The notes below the pieces were generated by a model. The model saw only the letters and a program-made list of their open reading frames with translations, had not been told where the DNA came from and did not search any database. From NCBI GenBank assembly GCA_000151295.1, contig GG745329.1, positions 1,224,427-1,288,426 of the forward strand: a stretch of 64,000 nt of DNA, in the 5' to 3' direction. The position numbers were made by a program, and so were the translations under genes. Shown here piece after piece: positions 1-11,200 of this stretch. Each line of letters begins with the position of its first letter. Positions within the stretch are counted from its first letter, which is position 1. This DNA is from Allomyces macrogynus ATCC 38327 (Eukaryota > Blastocladiomycota > Blastocladiomycetes > Blastocladiales > Blastocladiaceae).

Positions 1-2
1 AT

Positions 3-332
3 GACAACGACAAGGATGGCGCCCGCGTCGTGCATCGAGATGGCAAAAATGGACGTCGATTGCACGTCGGTGGGAAGCATCTCTGCGCTGGGAGCCTTGG
101 CCTTGGTCGCGCCTACTTCACCTGCGTCGAGTCGAAGTGCAATGCGCGGCACCAGCGCGATTGCTCAGCTGGCAAGAAAAGAGTGGTTTCGATCTTGCAA
201 TTCACGCTGCGCCATGGCACGCTGATGAGCGCGATACTGTCGCATGAGGAAGAAGGATTGAAACGCTCGTTGCCGCATCAAGGCCGACCGCCATGGTTTC
301 TACCGTTGATGTGTTGTCAGTCATGCCCATAG
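3..332 (+). other. possible partial FLYWCH-like zinc-finger fragment
   Basis: An open frame runs in from the left edge of the window to a TAG at 330-332. Its middle reads RLHVGG, then GRAYFTCVESKCNARHQ, which resembles the second half of a FLYWCH finger (hydrophobic/aromatic strand, then W/F-x-C-x4-C-x-A-R). A His a few residues on could complete the metal site. FLYWCH modules are common in Mutator-like transposases, so this could be the tail of a gene or a transposon remnant extending off the window. There is no start codon upstream within the window and no second conserved domain. This is a weak call from motif shape only. Confidence 0.25.
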
Positions 333-1162
333 TGCTCCTCGTGTCGACCAATTATTGCACTATTAAGAAGAAAATGGAGCAGGGTCTCCGCGAGATTGAA
401 AGTATGCCACAGCGCGCGCTTGATCTGTCATGAGTTCGGCGTTTGGCTCTTCGGTTGTCGTTTGTTGTTTGCCTTACATTTCGATGACACTCCAAAGTCA
501 TGCCTGGCCATGAGCTCGATCATACCAAGCGGCCTCATAAAACTCAGAATGAAAAAAGATGGAGAGCACCCTACGAAAACCGGGCAATCATTCTCAGGAC
601 AGTGTGATGGTTGTGTCTCATCAATGAGAGTACATGCCCTGCCGCTGTTTGATTCGTTTTGGTTTGGTCTTGCTCCCATCCTTGACTTCCGCGCCGCGCG
701 TGAGCTATCGTTTATTTTTTTACGTGGGCAATCGTCTCCGCAGTGGCCGCCATCCTCGTCGGACCAGCTTGCTAAACTGTGTATTTTTAATTTTTTGGGC
801 TTGGTCGTTCGTGTGGCCTTTTGATTTCTGACGGCTTGCTAACGAAAAGGCCGAACGCGGCCGAGCGGCAACGCCCCACCCCCGCCATCCTTGAGGCTCC
901 TGGATGAAATGTGTATTCTTCTTCTCTCCGTTGCCGCCTCGAGACCCCTACGCACCCAAGCGACCGCGACCTACACCGGCACTCAACTAGTCGCAAGAGC
1001 GCGCACCAACACGCTGCACCGCATCGCGTCCAGTCCAAGCACCAAGTCGAGCCATCTGCTGCGTTGCAAAGTGCTCGTCAGCAAGCTCGTCGGTCGTGAC
1101 GCGTCGCCTGCCTGTCGCACGCAATCAACCAGCCAGGCCACTGCCCTCTCGCGACGCCGACC
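333..1162. other. intergenic region, no gene seen
   Basis: Short frames occur on both strands, but none shows a recognisable domain, a good start context or consistent splice signals. The right part is presumably the promoter and 5' leader of the glycogenin gene. Confidence 0.5.
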
Positions 1163-4024
1163 ATGTCGACGCACATCGACGCGCCGCTGTCGCGGCACCA
1201 TGCGTCCTCGCCCGACCTCGACCAGGACGACGAGGTGGACGTGGACGGCGACTTTGCCGCGACCATGGCAATGTTGACGGTCGATGTCGACCCGGACGAT
1301 GCGGTCATCCCGACGTTGGTCCCGCCGCTGCGGCCCGACGAGCCGCGCAAGGCCTGGGTCACGCTGCTCACTTCTGACGCCTACGCCGACGGCGCGCTCG
1401 TGCTGGCCACGTCGCTGCGTGCAGTCGGTGCGTTGCACTCCTCCCACCCGCCTCTCCTTCTCCGGACGATGCTGATGCGCGCCCTCCACCTCCCTCTCCA
1501 GGCACGCAGTACCCGATCATGTGCCTGCACACCAATCACGTTAGGGCGCACACGCGCTCGCGGCTCGCCGCCGCGTTCGACCGGGTCATTCCCGTTGGCC
1601 CCATCTTTGTGGATGACCCGCGACTCGCGCTGCTGAACGGCCGCCCGGAACTGCGCACGTCGTTTACCAAGCTGCGCGCCTGGACGCTGACGCAGTTTGA
1701 GAAACTCGTGTTTCTCGACGCCGATACACTGGTCGTGCAGAACCTCGACGACCTGATGGACCGGCCGGAACTGTCGGCGGCACCGGATGCCGGGTGGCCC
1801 GATATGGTACGTTATCCGTTGGTTGGTTGGCGGTGCATTCGCGCGACGTGGCCTCATTCCCGCTTGTGTAGTTCAACTCGGGCGTGTTCACGCTCGTCCC
1901 GAGCATCGACACGTACCGCGCGCTGCGCGCACACCTGCGCGAGCACGGGTCGCTCGACGGCGGCGACCAAGGGTTGCTGAACGCGTTTTTCGGTGCGGCC
2001 TGGCGCGTCGACCCGGCGCGGCGGCTGCCGTTCACGGATAATATGACGCCGACCGCCAACTATATGTATTTGCCGGCTCTGCGCGCGTTTGCGTCGTCGG
2101 TGCGCGTACTGCACTTTATTGGTGCGTTTCTCAGGTTTTCCACTCTGCCACAGCACCAGCACTCATTCTTGGTTTCTGCCATACGTAGGCCGCATCAAGC
2201 CCTGGCACTGTTTCTGTTCCGCCGACGGGACCGCCCTACACGCGCCGCACGGACTCGCCGAAGAAGTCAAGGACTTGATGCGGCGGTGGTGGGCCGTGCA
2301 CGCGGTCCTGGTCGCAGGCGAGCGGCCACGGCGCGAGCCCGGCCGCGGTGGCCGCCGGAGATGGTCGGTCACGTCGGTGCTCTCGCCGGTCGCGCCACTG
2401 TCACGGCGCGGGTCGATTGCGAGTATGACCAGTCCCGTGACGCGCTCGACCGATGTGATTCCGTTCTCGTATAACCCGGCGCCGACGGAAGAGACGGCGA
2501 TGGAGATGGTCGCAGAGCCCGAGGAGATCAACGACGACGATTCGGCCGCGCAGGCGTCGAGACAGCCCAGGTATGTTCGCCCGTGATGGGCGGGAGACGC
2601 GCAGAGGAGTTGGGGGAGTCGATGGGTTTCATGGTCGACGGCGTAAAAATGAAGATGTGTCGACTGATTCTGTTTGTCACTGTGCGTGCGACCCGCCCCG
2701 TTCGCGTGCGAACAGCAGGGACGAGAGCCACCGTGTAGCCCCACCGCCACCGCCGCCGCCGCATGAGCTCCAAGTGGACCAAGACGAGAGCGACGACGCC
2801 ACGGCATTTGCCGTGCCGAGCCCGGCTCCCGGCTCTGCACCGCACGACCAGCACCCGCAGGAATCGTCTGACTCGGAGGCCGACCGGCACGATCAGCACC
2901 AAGTCCTCGCGGCGATGCTGATATCGAGCACGACCGCGTCACTCCCCACATCGGCCGAGCCAGGGACGCCCGCGACGTTCACGTCCGAGTCGGACACGCC
3001 GACACCTACCGCCGACTGGTCCGCGGCGACCCCCTTTGCCGCGTCGACGGTCACCGCGACCCCGCGACCCTCCAGCATCATCGTCCCCCGGTCGACGGGC
3101 CCGTACGCGTGGCCCGACGCCGAGTTCGACGCCGACTTCCGCACGACGATCGAGGGAACCAACAAGCTCCACGCGCCCAAGTCGCCGACCGTCCCACGGT
3201 CACGCGCCGCGTCCCCCTGGGGCTGGGCGGCGGGCGGCGGCGCTCATGCCAGCGACGACAACGACGACGAGCAGACGCACACGTCCGACGACGGCGAAAG
3301 CGACGACGATACGCGCCCACCGCTTCGTTTTCGCACCTCGTCCGTCAACTCCGCGAGCGCGAGTCCTCCCTTAGCCGCCGCCAGCCCGACCCTGACCCGC
3401 ACCGCGTCGGCCGTCTCTCTCACGGGCGCGTCGAACACGTTCGGGCTCGATGACGGCGACGACGATACGCAGCGGATGGTACTCACGTGGCTGTTGCGCA
3501 CGCACGGCGCGGGGGTCCCGCGTGGGCCCGGCGCTGGGATCGGCGTGTCGCCGGCGACAACCATGTCGTCGGTGTCGTCGTCGCGGCCGCCGGAGGCGAA
3601 TGTGGATGAGGATGAGGAGGAGGATTCCGAGGACGAGGCGTTCCGCCCGCCGGTGGTCCTGAAACGGTCGACGTCGGGCGTCTCGCTCACGTCGTTGCGG
3701 CGCGCGCGAATCGCATCGGCAGCGTCGTTGCGCGAGCTGGCCGCGGCGAATGCCGGGTCGGCCGCGGCGTCGCCGGTGCTTGGTGCGCCCGCGCTGGTGG
3801 TGGTCCCGCAGCCGGCTGAAGTGGTGGAGAAGACGGTCGAGGATGTGATGGCAGTTGCTGCGGCACCTGTGGCTGCGGACGAGATGGTCGCGCCGATCAC
3901 GACGGCGGCTGTCGAGTATGAGGATGATGAGAGCGAGGAGGACGACGACGATCCGTTCGAGTTTACGGTCAAGGCGCGCGTGCCCGCGATGGCGACAGCG
4001 ACGATCAGCGCGGTGCGGTTTTGA
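1163..4024 (+). CDS. glycogenin-like glycosyltransferase (GT8) with long acidic tail
   Basis: Primer protein of glycogen synthesis: family GT8 enzymes transfer glucose from UDP-glucose onto their own tyrosine. I place five exons: 1163-1427, 1502-1806, 1872-2121, 2189-2570 and 2716-4024 (acceptor 2719 is also possible), giving about 836 residues. The catalytic domain fills residues ~65-290. It has FTKLRAWTLTQFEKLVFLD followed by the DxD motif DADT (~161), a GDQGLLN motif, the tyrosine-containing NYMYLPALRAF segment (~250, where animal glycogenin carries its glucosylated Tyr) and the metal-binding HFIGRIKPW (~275). The rest, more than 500 residues, is low-complexity, rich in Ser/Thr/Pro and Asp/Glu, far longer than animal glycogenin-1. 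The start was chosen because ATG 1163 opens the frame leading into the domain. The downstream neighbour converges on it. Confidence 0.88.
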
Positions 4025-4650
4025 TGCCCCTTTGGCCTGAGTATTTTGAGCGTTTGGTTTCGTGGATGGGTTTGTACGGTTGTTGAGCATGATTTTGTCG
4101 GTTGGTAGCGAATCGCGGCCTGTACGTTTGGGTAGATTGCAAAGTAAACCACATAACCCGTTCGATGGTCGGGATTATCCTAAAGTTTGAGTTCAGGTTC
4201 TTTCGCGTGTGCTGCTTTTGCTGATCGCAACAAAAGAACCCGCACGACATCAACAGGGACACCGCTGCCGGCCGCCGGCACGACGACGAAGCGGACGGGT
4301 GGGCGCATATGGGTTCCAGCATTCACGCGCGAGTGTGTTCGACGTTTATCATCCAAATTTGCATTGTGGAGGGAGCGGGTTGGCGGCAGCGCCAGGCCGA
4401 GCGCAGGCCCCTGAACGAGGGAAATCTGCGTGCGCCCAAGACCCGATCGCCCCAGCCAGGCTGCGGCACGGCCACAGTATAAAAAACGAAACAAAGAAAA
4501 GGACAGAGCAGGTAGGGCTATTGATGACGACGTAAACAGGGGATAGGGAGGGGAGGTGCATGTGGGGGAACGAGCAACGGGCCCAAAGCAAACGCGCTCC
4601 GGCTGCCGCAACCAAACCACCGCCACGCCCTCACGCGCCGCCGAAGGCCC
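4025..4650. other. convergent 3' intergenic region
   Basis: Lies between the stop codons of the glycogenin gene (+) and the COX5 gene (-). It must carry both 3' UTRs. I see no gene in it. Confidence 0.6.
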
Positions 4651-5599
4651 TTAGTTGACCGACGACACGTACATGTCCTTGGTGGCGTTGGGCGAGGCGG
4701 CGCCCGTGTAGGGGTTGCCCTTCTGCGACTGCGCGTACTCGAGCGTCGCCTCCTGCCACTCCTTGGAGAAGGTGTGCGGGCGCTCGCGGCCTAAATGATG
4801 GGAGAGATGAGGGTTCGCGTGAGTGGTCGTATTCGAGCGGGAAAGTACTCGCGCGAAAGAACGTAAACGGTCAAGAAATGTACCGAGCGAGCGGATCCAC
4901 ATGAAGCCGGCAAACGAGATGCCCACCGAGGCAATCGTAGCGAGGAAGACCTTGACCTGGAACCCCTTGGGGAGCTTCTCGCGACCCGTGTGCGGGCCGT
5001 AGGCAATGTAGTAGACTGGTGGGGCGAGTGCGATTGCGGCGTCGGCGGCATCGGCATCGGGTTGCGGGAGCAAAAGAAGAAGAAGAAGAAGAATACGGGA
5101 TTGGCAGTGGTGGTGGAGAGATGGGTGACGGAGTTGCGGGCGCGCGTGGGCACGTGGGGACAATGATCACCGGCCACGAAATGACGGTGGTGGGTTGTGC
5201 AGATGTGTAGTGTGTAGGGTGTTGATGGTCGGCCAGGTTCGGAGAGGAAAAGAGCGGGAACAGGAGCAGCAGCACATCGGTCAGTTTTCCTTGCTCGCGC
5301 GCGCGACCAGCACGACAAGAAGAGCAGCAACGACTGCGATACGTACGCGCCTTCTTCTCCTCGGCCGTGAGCGCCTTCCAGTCGCCGCGCTGCGCAGCAA
5401 TGAGGGCGTCGGTCACAGTCGTGCGCTCGGCGGCCGAGAGCGTCGTCCACCGGGCCGGGACGTCGGCAAGGACGGCGCGCGACACGGGCGCGGGCGCGGC
5501 AGCAGCAGCGGGCGAGGCCACGGCGGCGGCCGAGGCGGCACGCACGGGTGCGGCGCGGGCAACGGGGCGGGCGAGCTGGACGGCGGCGGTGCGGATCAT
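4651..5599 (-). CDS. COX5: cytochrome c oxidase subunit 5 (COX4/COX5 family), mitochondrial
   Basis: Nuclear-encoded subunit of respiratory complex IV in the inner mitochondrial membrane. Exons 5599-5347, 5015-4884 and 4790-4651 give 174 residues, usual for the family. An N-terminal Ala/Arg-rich segment without acidic residues (starting MIRTAAVQLARPVARAAPVR) looks like a mitochondrial presequence. The matrix domain has WTTLSAAE and GDWKALTAEEKKALYY, joined across intron 1 to YYIAYGPHTGREKLP. A single membrane helix (VFLATIASVGISFAGFMW) follows, then RERPHTFSKEWQEATLEY. Both splice junctions restore family-typical sequence. The first intron is 331 nt, long for this window. A CTG repeat lies about 64 bp upstream of the ATG on the coding strand. 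Confidence 0.93.
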
Positions 5600-5661
5600 G
5601 GCGGCAGCGGCAGCAGACTGCGGGGCGGCGGGGCGTCAGGCAACGGCGGCGAGCAGGCGTT

Positions 5662-5699
<38 letters not shown>

Positions 5700-6131
5700 A
5701 CGGACCAGCAAGAACGGGAGCGGGGGAGCACGATCGCGAGCGCGTGGTCGGGTGGGTTGCTGGCTCGTGCAACAGGCGGTGTGCTGTGACTGTTGACGGC
5801 GCCCTCGTTCACATCGACATGGAAAGCACGAGGTCAGCATGTGCGCGCCGAGGCCGCTTGTCAACAAGGTTGCCTGCGCTGGCTCCCTGCCACTCCTCTC
5901 ACCACCGCGTGACCGCCGCTGGCCGGGCCGCTCCGAAGGCAGCGCGTCTCGCGCCGTCTCTCACGAACAACTTCAAATCAAGCGACTCCCGCTTCCGCTC
6001 CCTCCCGCAGTCACCCTCTTACCCCGCGGCAATCCAAGAGATTATGTATGTACAGCAACCATCGCCACCTCCCCGCCTCCCCTCGCCATCCCAGTGCCTG
6101 CGCGCCGCCGCCGCCTGGCCATGCCCCGCAC
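5600..6131. other. intergenic, 5' region of COX5 and 3' region of the RCHY1-like gene
   Basis: Contains the CAG/CTG trinucleotide run at 5663-5697 and otherwise no supported gene. Long frames here are GC-rich readthrough without domains. Confidence 0.5.
5663..5697. repeat. (AGC)n / (GCT)n trinucleotide repeat
   Basis: About 11-12 perfect AGC units on the + strand. It sits 64 bp upstream of the COX5 start codon, so it is probably in that gene's 5' UTR or core promoter, where it reads as (GCT)n. Confidence 0.95.
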
Positions 6132-7755
6132 CTACTCGGCCGCCGGCATGTCCCCTGCGCCGTCACCCTCACCGGCAGCCGGCACCGGCGGCAGCGGCTT
6201 GAGCCCAAACTGGCGGCACACCTGTGCCTCCTCGGGCGACCCGCGGCGGAACGTCTGCAGCACCTTGGTGTTATACGACGCGCAAGTGCGTGCCGGCGGC
6301 GGCGGCGACGCCGCAACCGCGTTCGCCGCCCCTCCTTCAAACAACCCCGGAATCGGCACGCCCGCGGCGGCCCCCGCGCCCGGTCCTGGTGGCGGTGCCG
6401 CGCCCGCAGCGCCGTTGGCTGGCTCGTTTGGAGGCGCCGGCGTGCCCGCGGGACTTGCCGCGGGCGCCTCGACGGGCGCCGAGCACTTGTGGTACATGAA
6501 GTGGTACCGCGCGAGCGACCGGGCCTCGCAGTCGTTGCAGAAAATCAGCGAGACGAGGTCCTGGTACTCAGGCGGCATCGCGTGCGCGGCGACGGCCGCG
6601 TCGATGCGTGCAAAGTACTCGGCCATGTTGCCGAGCGACTTGCAGCAGGTCGGGCACGTGTAGGACGTTTGGATGTGCTCTTGGTAGCACTTGTGGTGGA
6701 TACAGTGACCGCACGGCTAGTTGGTCCGAGGTGAGCACGACCAAATCGCAAGGATCCGAGCGATGAATAAGACCGAAAAGTAGGTACCATGAAAATCACC
6801 GTCGTCGTCGACGTGAACATGTACTCGCCGCAAATCGGGCAGTCGGATTCCAAGTTGCGCTCAATGCACTTGTGCCGGTCCTTAAGCCCTATCGCCATGC
6901 ACACGTTGCACTTTTTGCAGTGGAAGTAGTCTTGCCCGAGCCCTTTCCCAATGCGGCAAATCCCACAGTCGAAGCAGTGGTAAATGTTCTTCTTGGGGTC
7001 GTCGTCCCAGAGCTTGCACTCGTTGCAGTAGTACCGCGAGACCTTGACGCCGCACGCCGGGTTCACGCAGTACTGCGAGCACGGCTGCACTTCAAAGCAC
7101 CGCATGCACATCATGAGCTTGGTCTTTTGGCTACGCGATGCATGGAACGAAGGGGCAGGTCAGCCGTTGAAGCAAGGACCAACGCGCACCCGACACGACA
7201 CGACGCGACGCGACGCGAACGAGACCCGGACAAGTCACGCGTACCGAATGATGGCGTGGTCCGAGACCTCGTCGTGGCAGAACCGGCACACGACCCACTT
7301 GCCACAGCAGTGCGACTGCAGCTTGACCGACCGCATGTAGTGCTTGCACCCGAAAACATGCCGCTCCTCGTCCTAGATACACGCATCCATAGGCACTCGC
7401 GTCAGCTCCGGCGCTCTTCCATCCCCCCAAACCACCTCCAACGCGACACACGTACATGGTACATCGGCGCGCGCTCCTCGTCGCGAATCTGCCCGACCTC
7501 GTTGTACACCGGGATCTGCTTGGCACCGGTGCCTGACTTGGCCGCAGCCCCCGCGACCGCGGTGCCCGGCAACCGGTGCGCATAGTTGCCCGACATGAGC
7601 TGCTGGATCCGGCGCGCCTTTTCGCTATCAGGCAAACTCTTGTCCTGCTGGATCATGAGAATCTGGCGCCGCAGGTTCGACTCGGAGGTGGCGCCCGGCG
7701 GCGGCGACGACGCCGACGAGGAGGCGGTCGGGCTGGGCGGACCGGCGTCGCTCAT
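6132..7755 (-). CDS. RCHY1/PIRH2-like E3 ubiquitin ligase (CHY, CTCHY, RING-H2, zinc ribbon)
   Basis: RING E3 ligase of the RCHY1 (PIRH2) family. Exons 7755-7456, 7372-7245, 7130-6788 and 6716-6132 give 451 residues; human RCHY1 has about 261. Order: disordered N-terminus (1-100), CHY zinc finger (~101-170; FGCKHYMRSV, CCGKWVVCRFCHDE, then DHAIIRQKTKLMMCMRC), CTCHY finger (YYCNECKLWDDD, YHCFDCGICRIG, HCKKCNVC), RING-H2 (CPICGEYMFTST across intron 3 to MPCGHCIHHKC, then CPTCCKS), and a zinc ribbon (CNDCEARSLARYHFMYHKC, then CASYNT). All three introns are fixed by conserved residues on both sides. Odd: about 66 Pro/Ala/Gly-rich residues separate the two cysteines of the last zinc knuckle, normally a CxxC. 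Start: first ATG of the frame, followed by a Ser/Pro-rich leader. Confidence 0.93.
7191..7220. repeat. pentanucleotide tandem repeat in an intron
   Basis: Six imperfect copies of CGACR (CGACA, CGACA, CGACG, CGACG, CGACG, CGAAC), inside intron 2 of the RCHY1-like gene. Confidence 0.75.
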
Positions 7756-8247
7756 GGTGGGTCGGAACGGGTCGGCGGGCGAGCGAGCGAGCGAGCGGGT
7801 TGGGAGTGGGTGGGAGGCGAGCCGATCGATCGCACGCGTGTTTGCAGCAGGGCGGGCAGCAGGCGAGCGAACGAGTAGGGGAAAAACGGCGCGCGCGTGG
7901 AGCGGGCGAGCGTGCGCGCAGGCTGCAAGGGGTCGTGGCGGCCGGTCGCGTCGTCGTCGTCGTCGTGGTCGGTCGCAGAGGAGCAGCCGCGCGGCGGGGA
8001 CGCGCGTCGTTCGGGCGCGAGTCTTGCCGAGTCTTGCCTGGTGTCGGCGAGCCGAATCGAAAAGCCGAACTGGAGACTCGCGCGATTGTTCTCGTCGGAC
8101 TCGGTCGCGTGATGCGGTGTGCATGTCACGCCACGAGCCGAAAGCGCGTGTCGCACGCAGCGCGCTGGTCTGCCCTCCTTTTGTTGCGTTGGCTTGCTTC
8201 TGTGCTGCACCAATCACCACCCGGCCAGTCGATTCCGCTCTCCCCGC
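7756..8247. other. intergenic region upstream of the RCHY1-like gene
   Basis: Short run of promoter/5' leader for the minus-strand RCHY1-like gene and the 3' region of the next minus-strand gene. I see no gene in it. Confidence 0.5.
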
Positions 8248-11200
8248 TCACCCAAACACGTCCTCAAAGTTCTCCACCACGTACAGCATCGCGCGCGCCT
8301 CGCGCGGCAGCGCCGCGACCGCCGCATCCACGCTGAACCTCCCAACTCAACCGCGCCGATACCGTTCCCGCCGTTCGCCGGCGACAGCGTCGCACACAGC
8401 ACTGTCGCAATCCTTTCGCGCATCGCCCGCAGTTCCGCCATCGGCGCGACCACATTATCCGGCACGGCCGACGCCGCAGCCAAAATCGACTCGGTTCCGT
8501 CCTCGTCCGTCATGGCATCATCCACGTCGTCGGGGTTCGGCTCACACAACAGGTCCTGCGACGTGGTCAGTGCCGGGTCCTTGAACGTGCCGCGGCGCAC
8601 CGCGTCGAGAAACGATTTAGGCTTCGCGGGCGCGGGTGGCGGTGGGGGTGGTGCTGGTGCGGGCGCCGCGACGAGGCCGACCAGGTCCGACGACGACGCG
8701 AGGTTCGGGAGCAGAACGGACCCGAATATCGTGACCATGGGAAACACGATCAAGTCGGAAGTTGCGGCCGTGGCGATACTACAACGTGGGTCGAGTGTGC
8801 GCAAACGCGTCAGTCGATTCGACATGAGACAGCGCGGACGCGAGCAGGTCGTACCGGAAACAGTGCCCAATCACGGCCTTGTAGTTCATGCGCTCGCTCT
8901 TCGACAGCTTGCCAAACATGTCGCGGAGCTGGCCCACCTTGACATCGTCCGCTTCGTCCGAGTCTGCGCTTGGCCGCCAACGGCGTCAGCATGCAACAAG
9001 ACCTGTCAAGAACCATTTCGCAAAAAGCGCACCAATGCACTTCTTGATCGCCTGCTGCATCAGCTGCGCAAGCACAAACTTGGTGCCGAGCGAGTAGACG
9101 AAAAAGTACCTGCGAATGCATGTCGTGAGTACCAGAGCTTGCGCCATTCACGACAAGAAAACTGGTACGCACATATTCCACACCATGGTCATGAGCTGGT
9201 CCTCGCTCAGCGGCTCAATGTACCGCGTATCCACGTCGAGTGTGCTGATATTGTTGTTGACCAAGTTCTTTTGCATCAGGTCCTCGTGTCGGCGGAGAAG
9301 GCGCGTGTAGTCTAGTCTCGCGTAGTAAGGACAATGAGCATTCAGCTGATACGGCAAACAACCGCGCCAAGGAGAAGACGCACCGTTGACGAAATTGAAT
9401 CGCTGAATGTGCTCGGTCGCGAGCAGTCCTACACGCGTCACCAAATCGTCAATCCTGACAGTTTCAATCGCCGCCAGCCCACGCGCACCAAACGTACGCG
9501 GACTGAGCTTCTCCACAAGCGCATTCACCGCAGCCTCCATCGGATCCTGCTCCGGCAACACGTCCACCTCGACCACCGTGCCCTCGCCCTCCACCACCGC
9601 CGGTTCCGCCGGCGGTTCCGGCTCCGGCACGGGCTCAGGAACCGCCTCGGCCTCTGGTACCGTCTCGACCGGTCTCGCCGGCACCGGCTTCTTGAGTATC
9701 GACTTGAGCGGCGCTACAGGTACCGTCGCCGGTTCCGGTTTGGGCGCCGGCCGCCGCGCGGGCGATGATGGCCGCGGCGGCGGGACCGCGATCTTGGACG
9801 CTTTCAGGCCATCGACCGCCGAATCGGCCGTAGGCTTGACCGGCGTGGGTGCCGGCAGAACGGGCGGGACGGGCGTCTTGCGCGCTGGCGGCGGCGGTGG
9901 TGGCGCCGCGGGCACCGGTCGCGCAATCATACTGATCGCCATCGGCGGCGGCGCGACGGGCATCTTGGTCACGGTGAGCCCCACGGACTCGAGCATCCCG
10001 CCCCCACCACCCCCACTGCGATTCGGAAACGGTCCCGCCGGCACCGTACCTGGTTGCTGCACAATCCTTGTCCCCGCGACCACCGCCGCGTGCGCGGGCG
10101 CGCGCGGCCCCGGCACCGCTGTCATCGCGTGCCCAAACGACTTGGTCACAATCACTGCAAACCGGTGCAACCCCCTGACGGGCGGCGGCGGCGGGTCGGC
10201 AATACTCGCGCGTGCAACGGCCGCCGGGTCGGCGACCGACGGTCGATGGTTGATCAGGACCGACGCGGCGAGTTCGGCGGGCGGGACGGGGGACGCGGGG
10301 ATACTGCGCGCGGTCGTTGGACGTAGCGGCGGAACCGCGGGGGGAGCACCGTCCGGGACAGTGGAAGAGCGCTGTCGCGCCGTCGCCGGTGGCGCGGTGC
10401 CCGTGACGGTCCAGTCGGGTGGGCCGAGACCGGTGGTGAGGGAGGGTTCGGTCGCGCGGCGCGCGCGTGGGGAGGTGGAACCGGGCTGGGATTCGTCCGA
10501 GCCGCTCGGGCGACGGAGTGGCGTCGCTTGGACTTCGAAGTCCGTCAGCGGTGGAGGCGGGTCAGCGCCCGCGAGAATTGGGCGCATCGGGGACCGTGGC
10601 CGTGTCGGTGGGCGCGAGCCAGGGCGCGCGGAACCGGGCCGCGCCGACGCCGCGCGCGGTGGAGAGGTACCGAGGTAGAGGTCCGGACCAGGTGGTGCGG
10701 CGGAGGATACCGCCGAGGGCTGGCGCGCGGGCGAGGCGCTTGGGGGGCGGTGCGGCGATGCTGACCCGGTCCAGGTGCGTGTCGCCGACCGGCCGCGGAC
10801 CACGGGTGTTTCTTCGAGGATCACTGGGCACTGATCGGGCACGGGCGGCGATTCGGGCGGGGCGGGCGTCAGGACGGGCGTACTACTGCTGGCATGATCG
10901 AGCGTAATGTGCACGACTCCGCCGCCAAACTCGCGCCCCGTCGCCCCTGCCGCCGACGCAGTGCCCGGGTCCGACTGGCTGACGAGCGTCGACGTGTCGG
11001 CCTGCCTTAGAATCTCGGCCAGGATCGAGAACGAACTCCCGAGCGCGTTCCCCGGCGTCGATTCGGCCCGGGGCACTCCACGCCCATCGAGCGCGTGCAT
11101 ACTTGCAAACACGGTGGGCACCGTCTGCCCGTGTACAGCCATTATCGGGCGTAACTCGCACGAGTCCGGTAACGATGTGCGCCGCGCGCGCGGGATCGAC

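Noticed and set aside
3244..4152. 302-codon minus-strand frame, and the 262-codon frame at 2163-2951
   Set aside because: Both lie antisense to the glycogenin gene and have the Ser/Ala- or Arg-rich composition of reverse-frame translation.
9330..9400. Possible 38-nt intron (GTGCGT...TATCAG) in the unknown minus gene
   Set aside because: Removing 38 nt breaks the frame, and the unspliced frame is continuous and protein-like.
9407..10678. 423-codon + strand frame, Gly/Thr/Ser-rich, resembling a wall protein
   Set aside because: It is antisense to the Pro-rich part of the unknown minus gene, whose Pro codons read as Gly on the other strand; no ATG with good context, no signal peptide.
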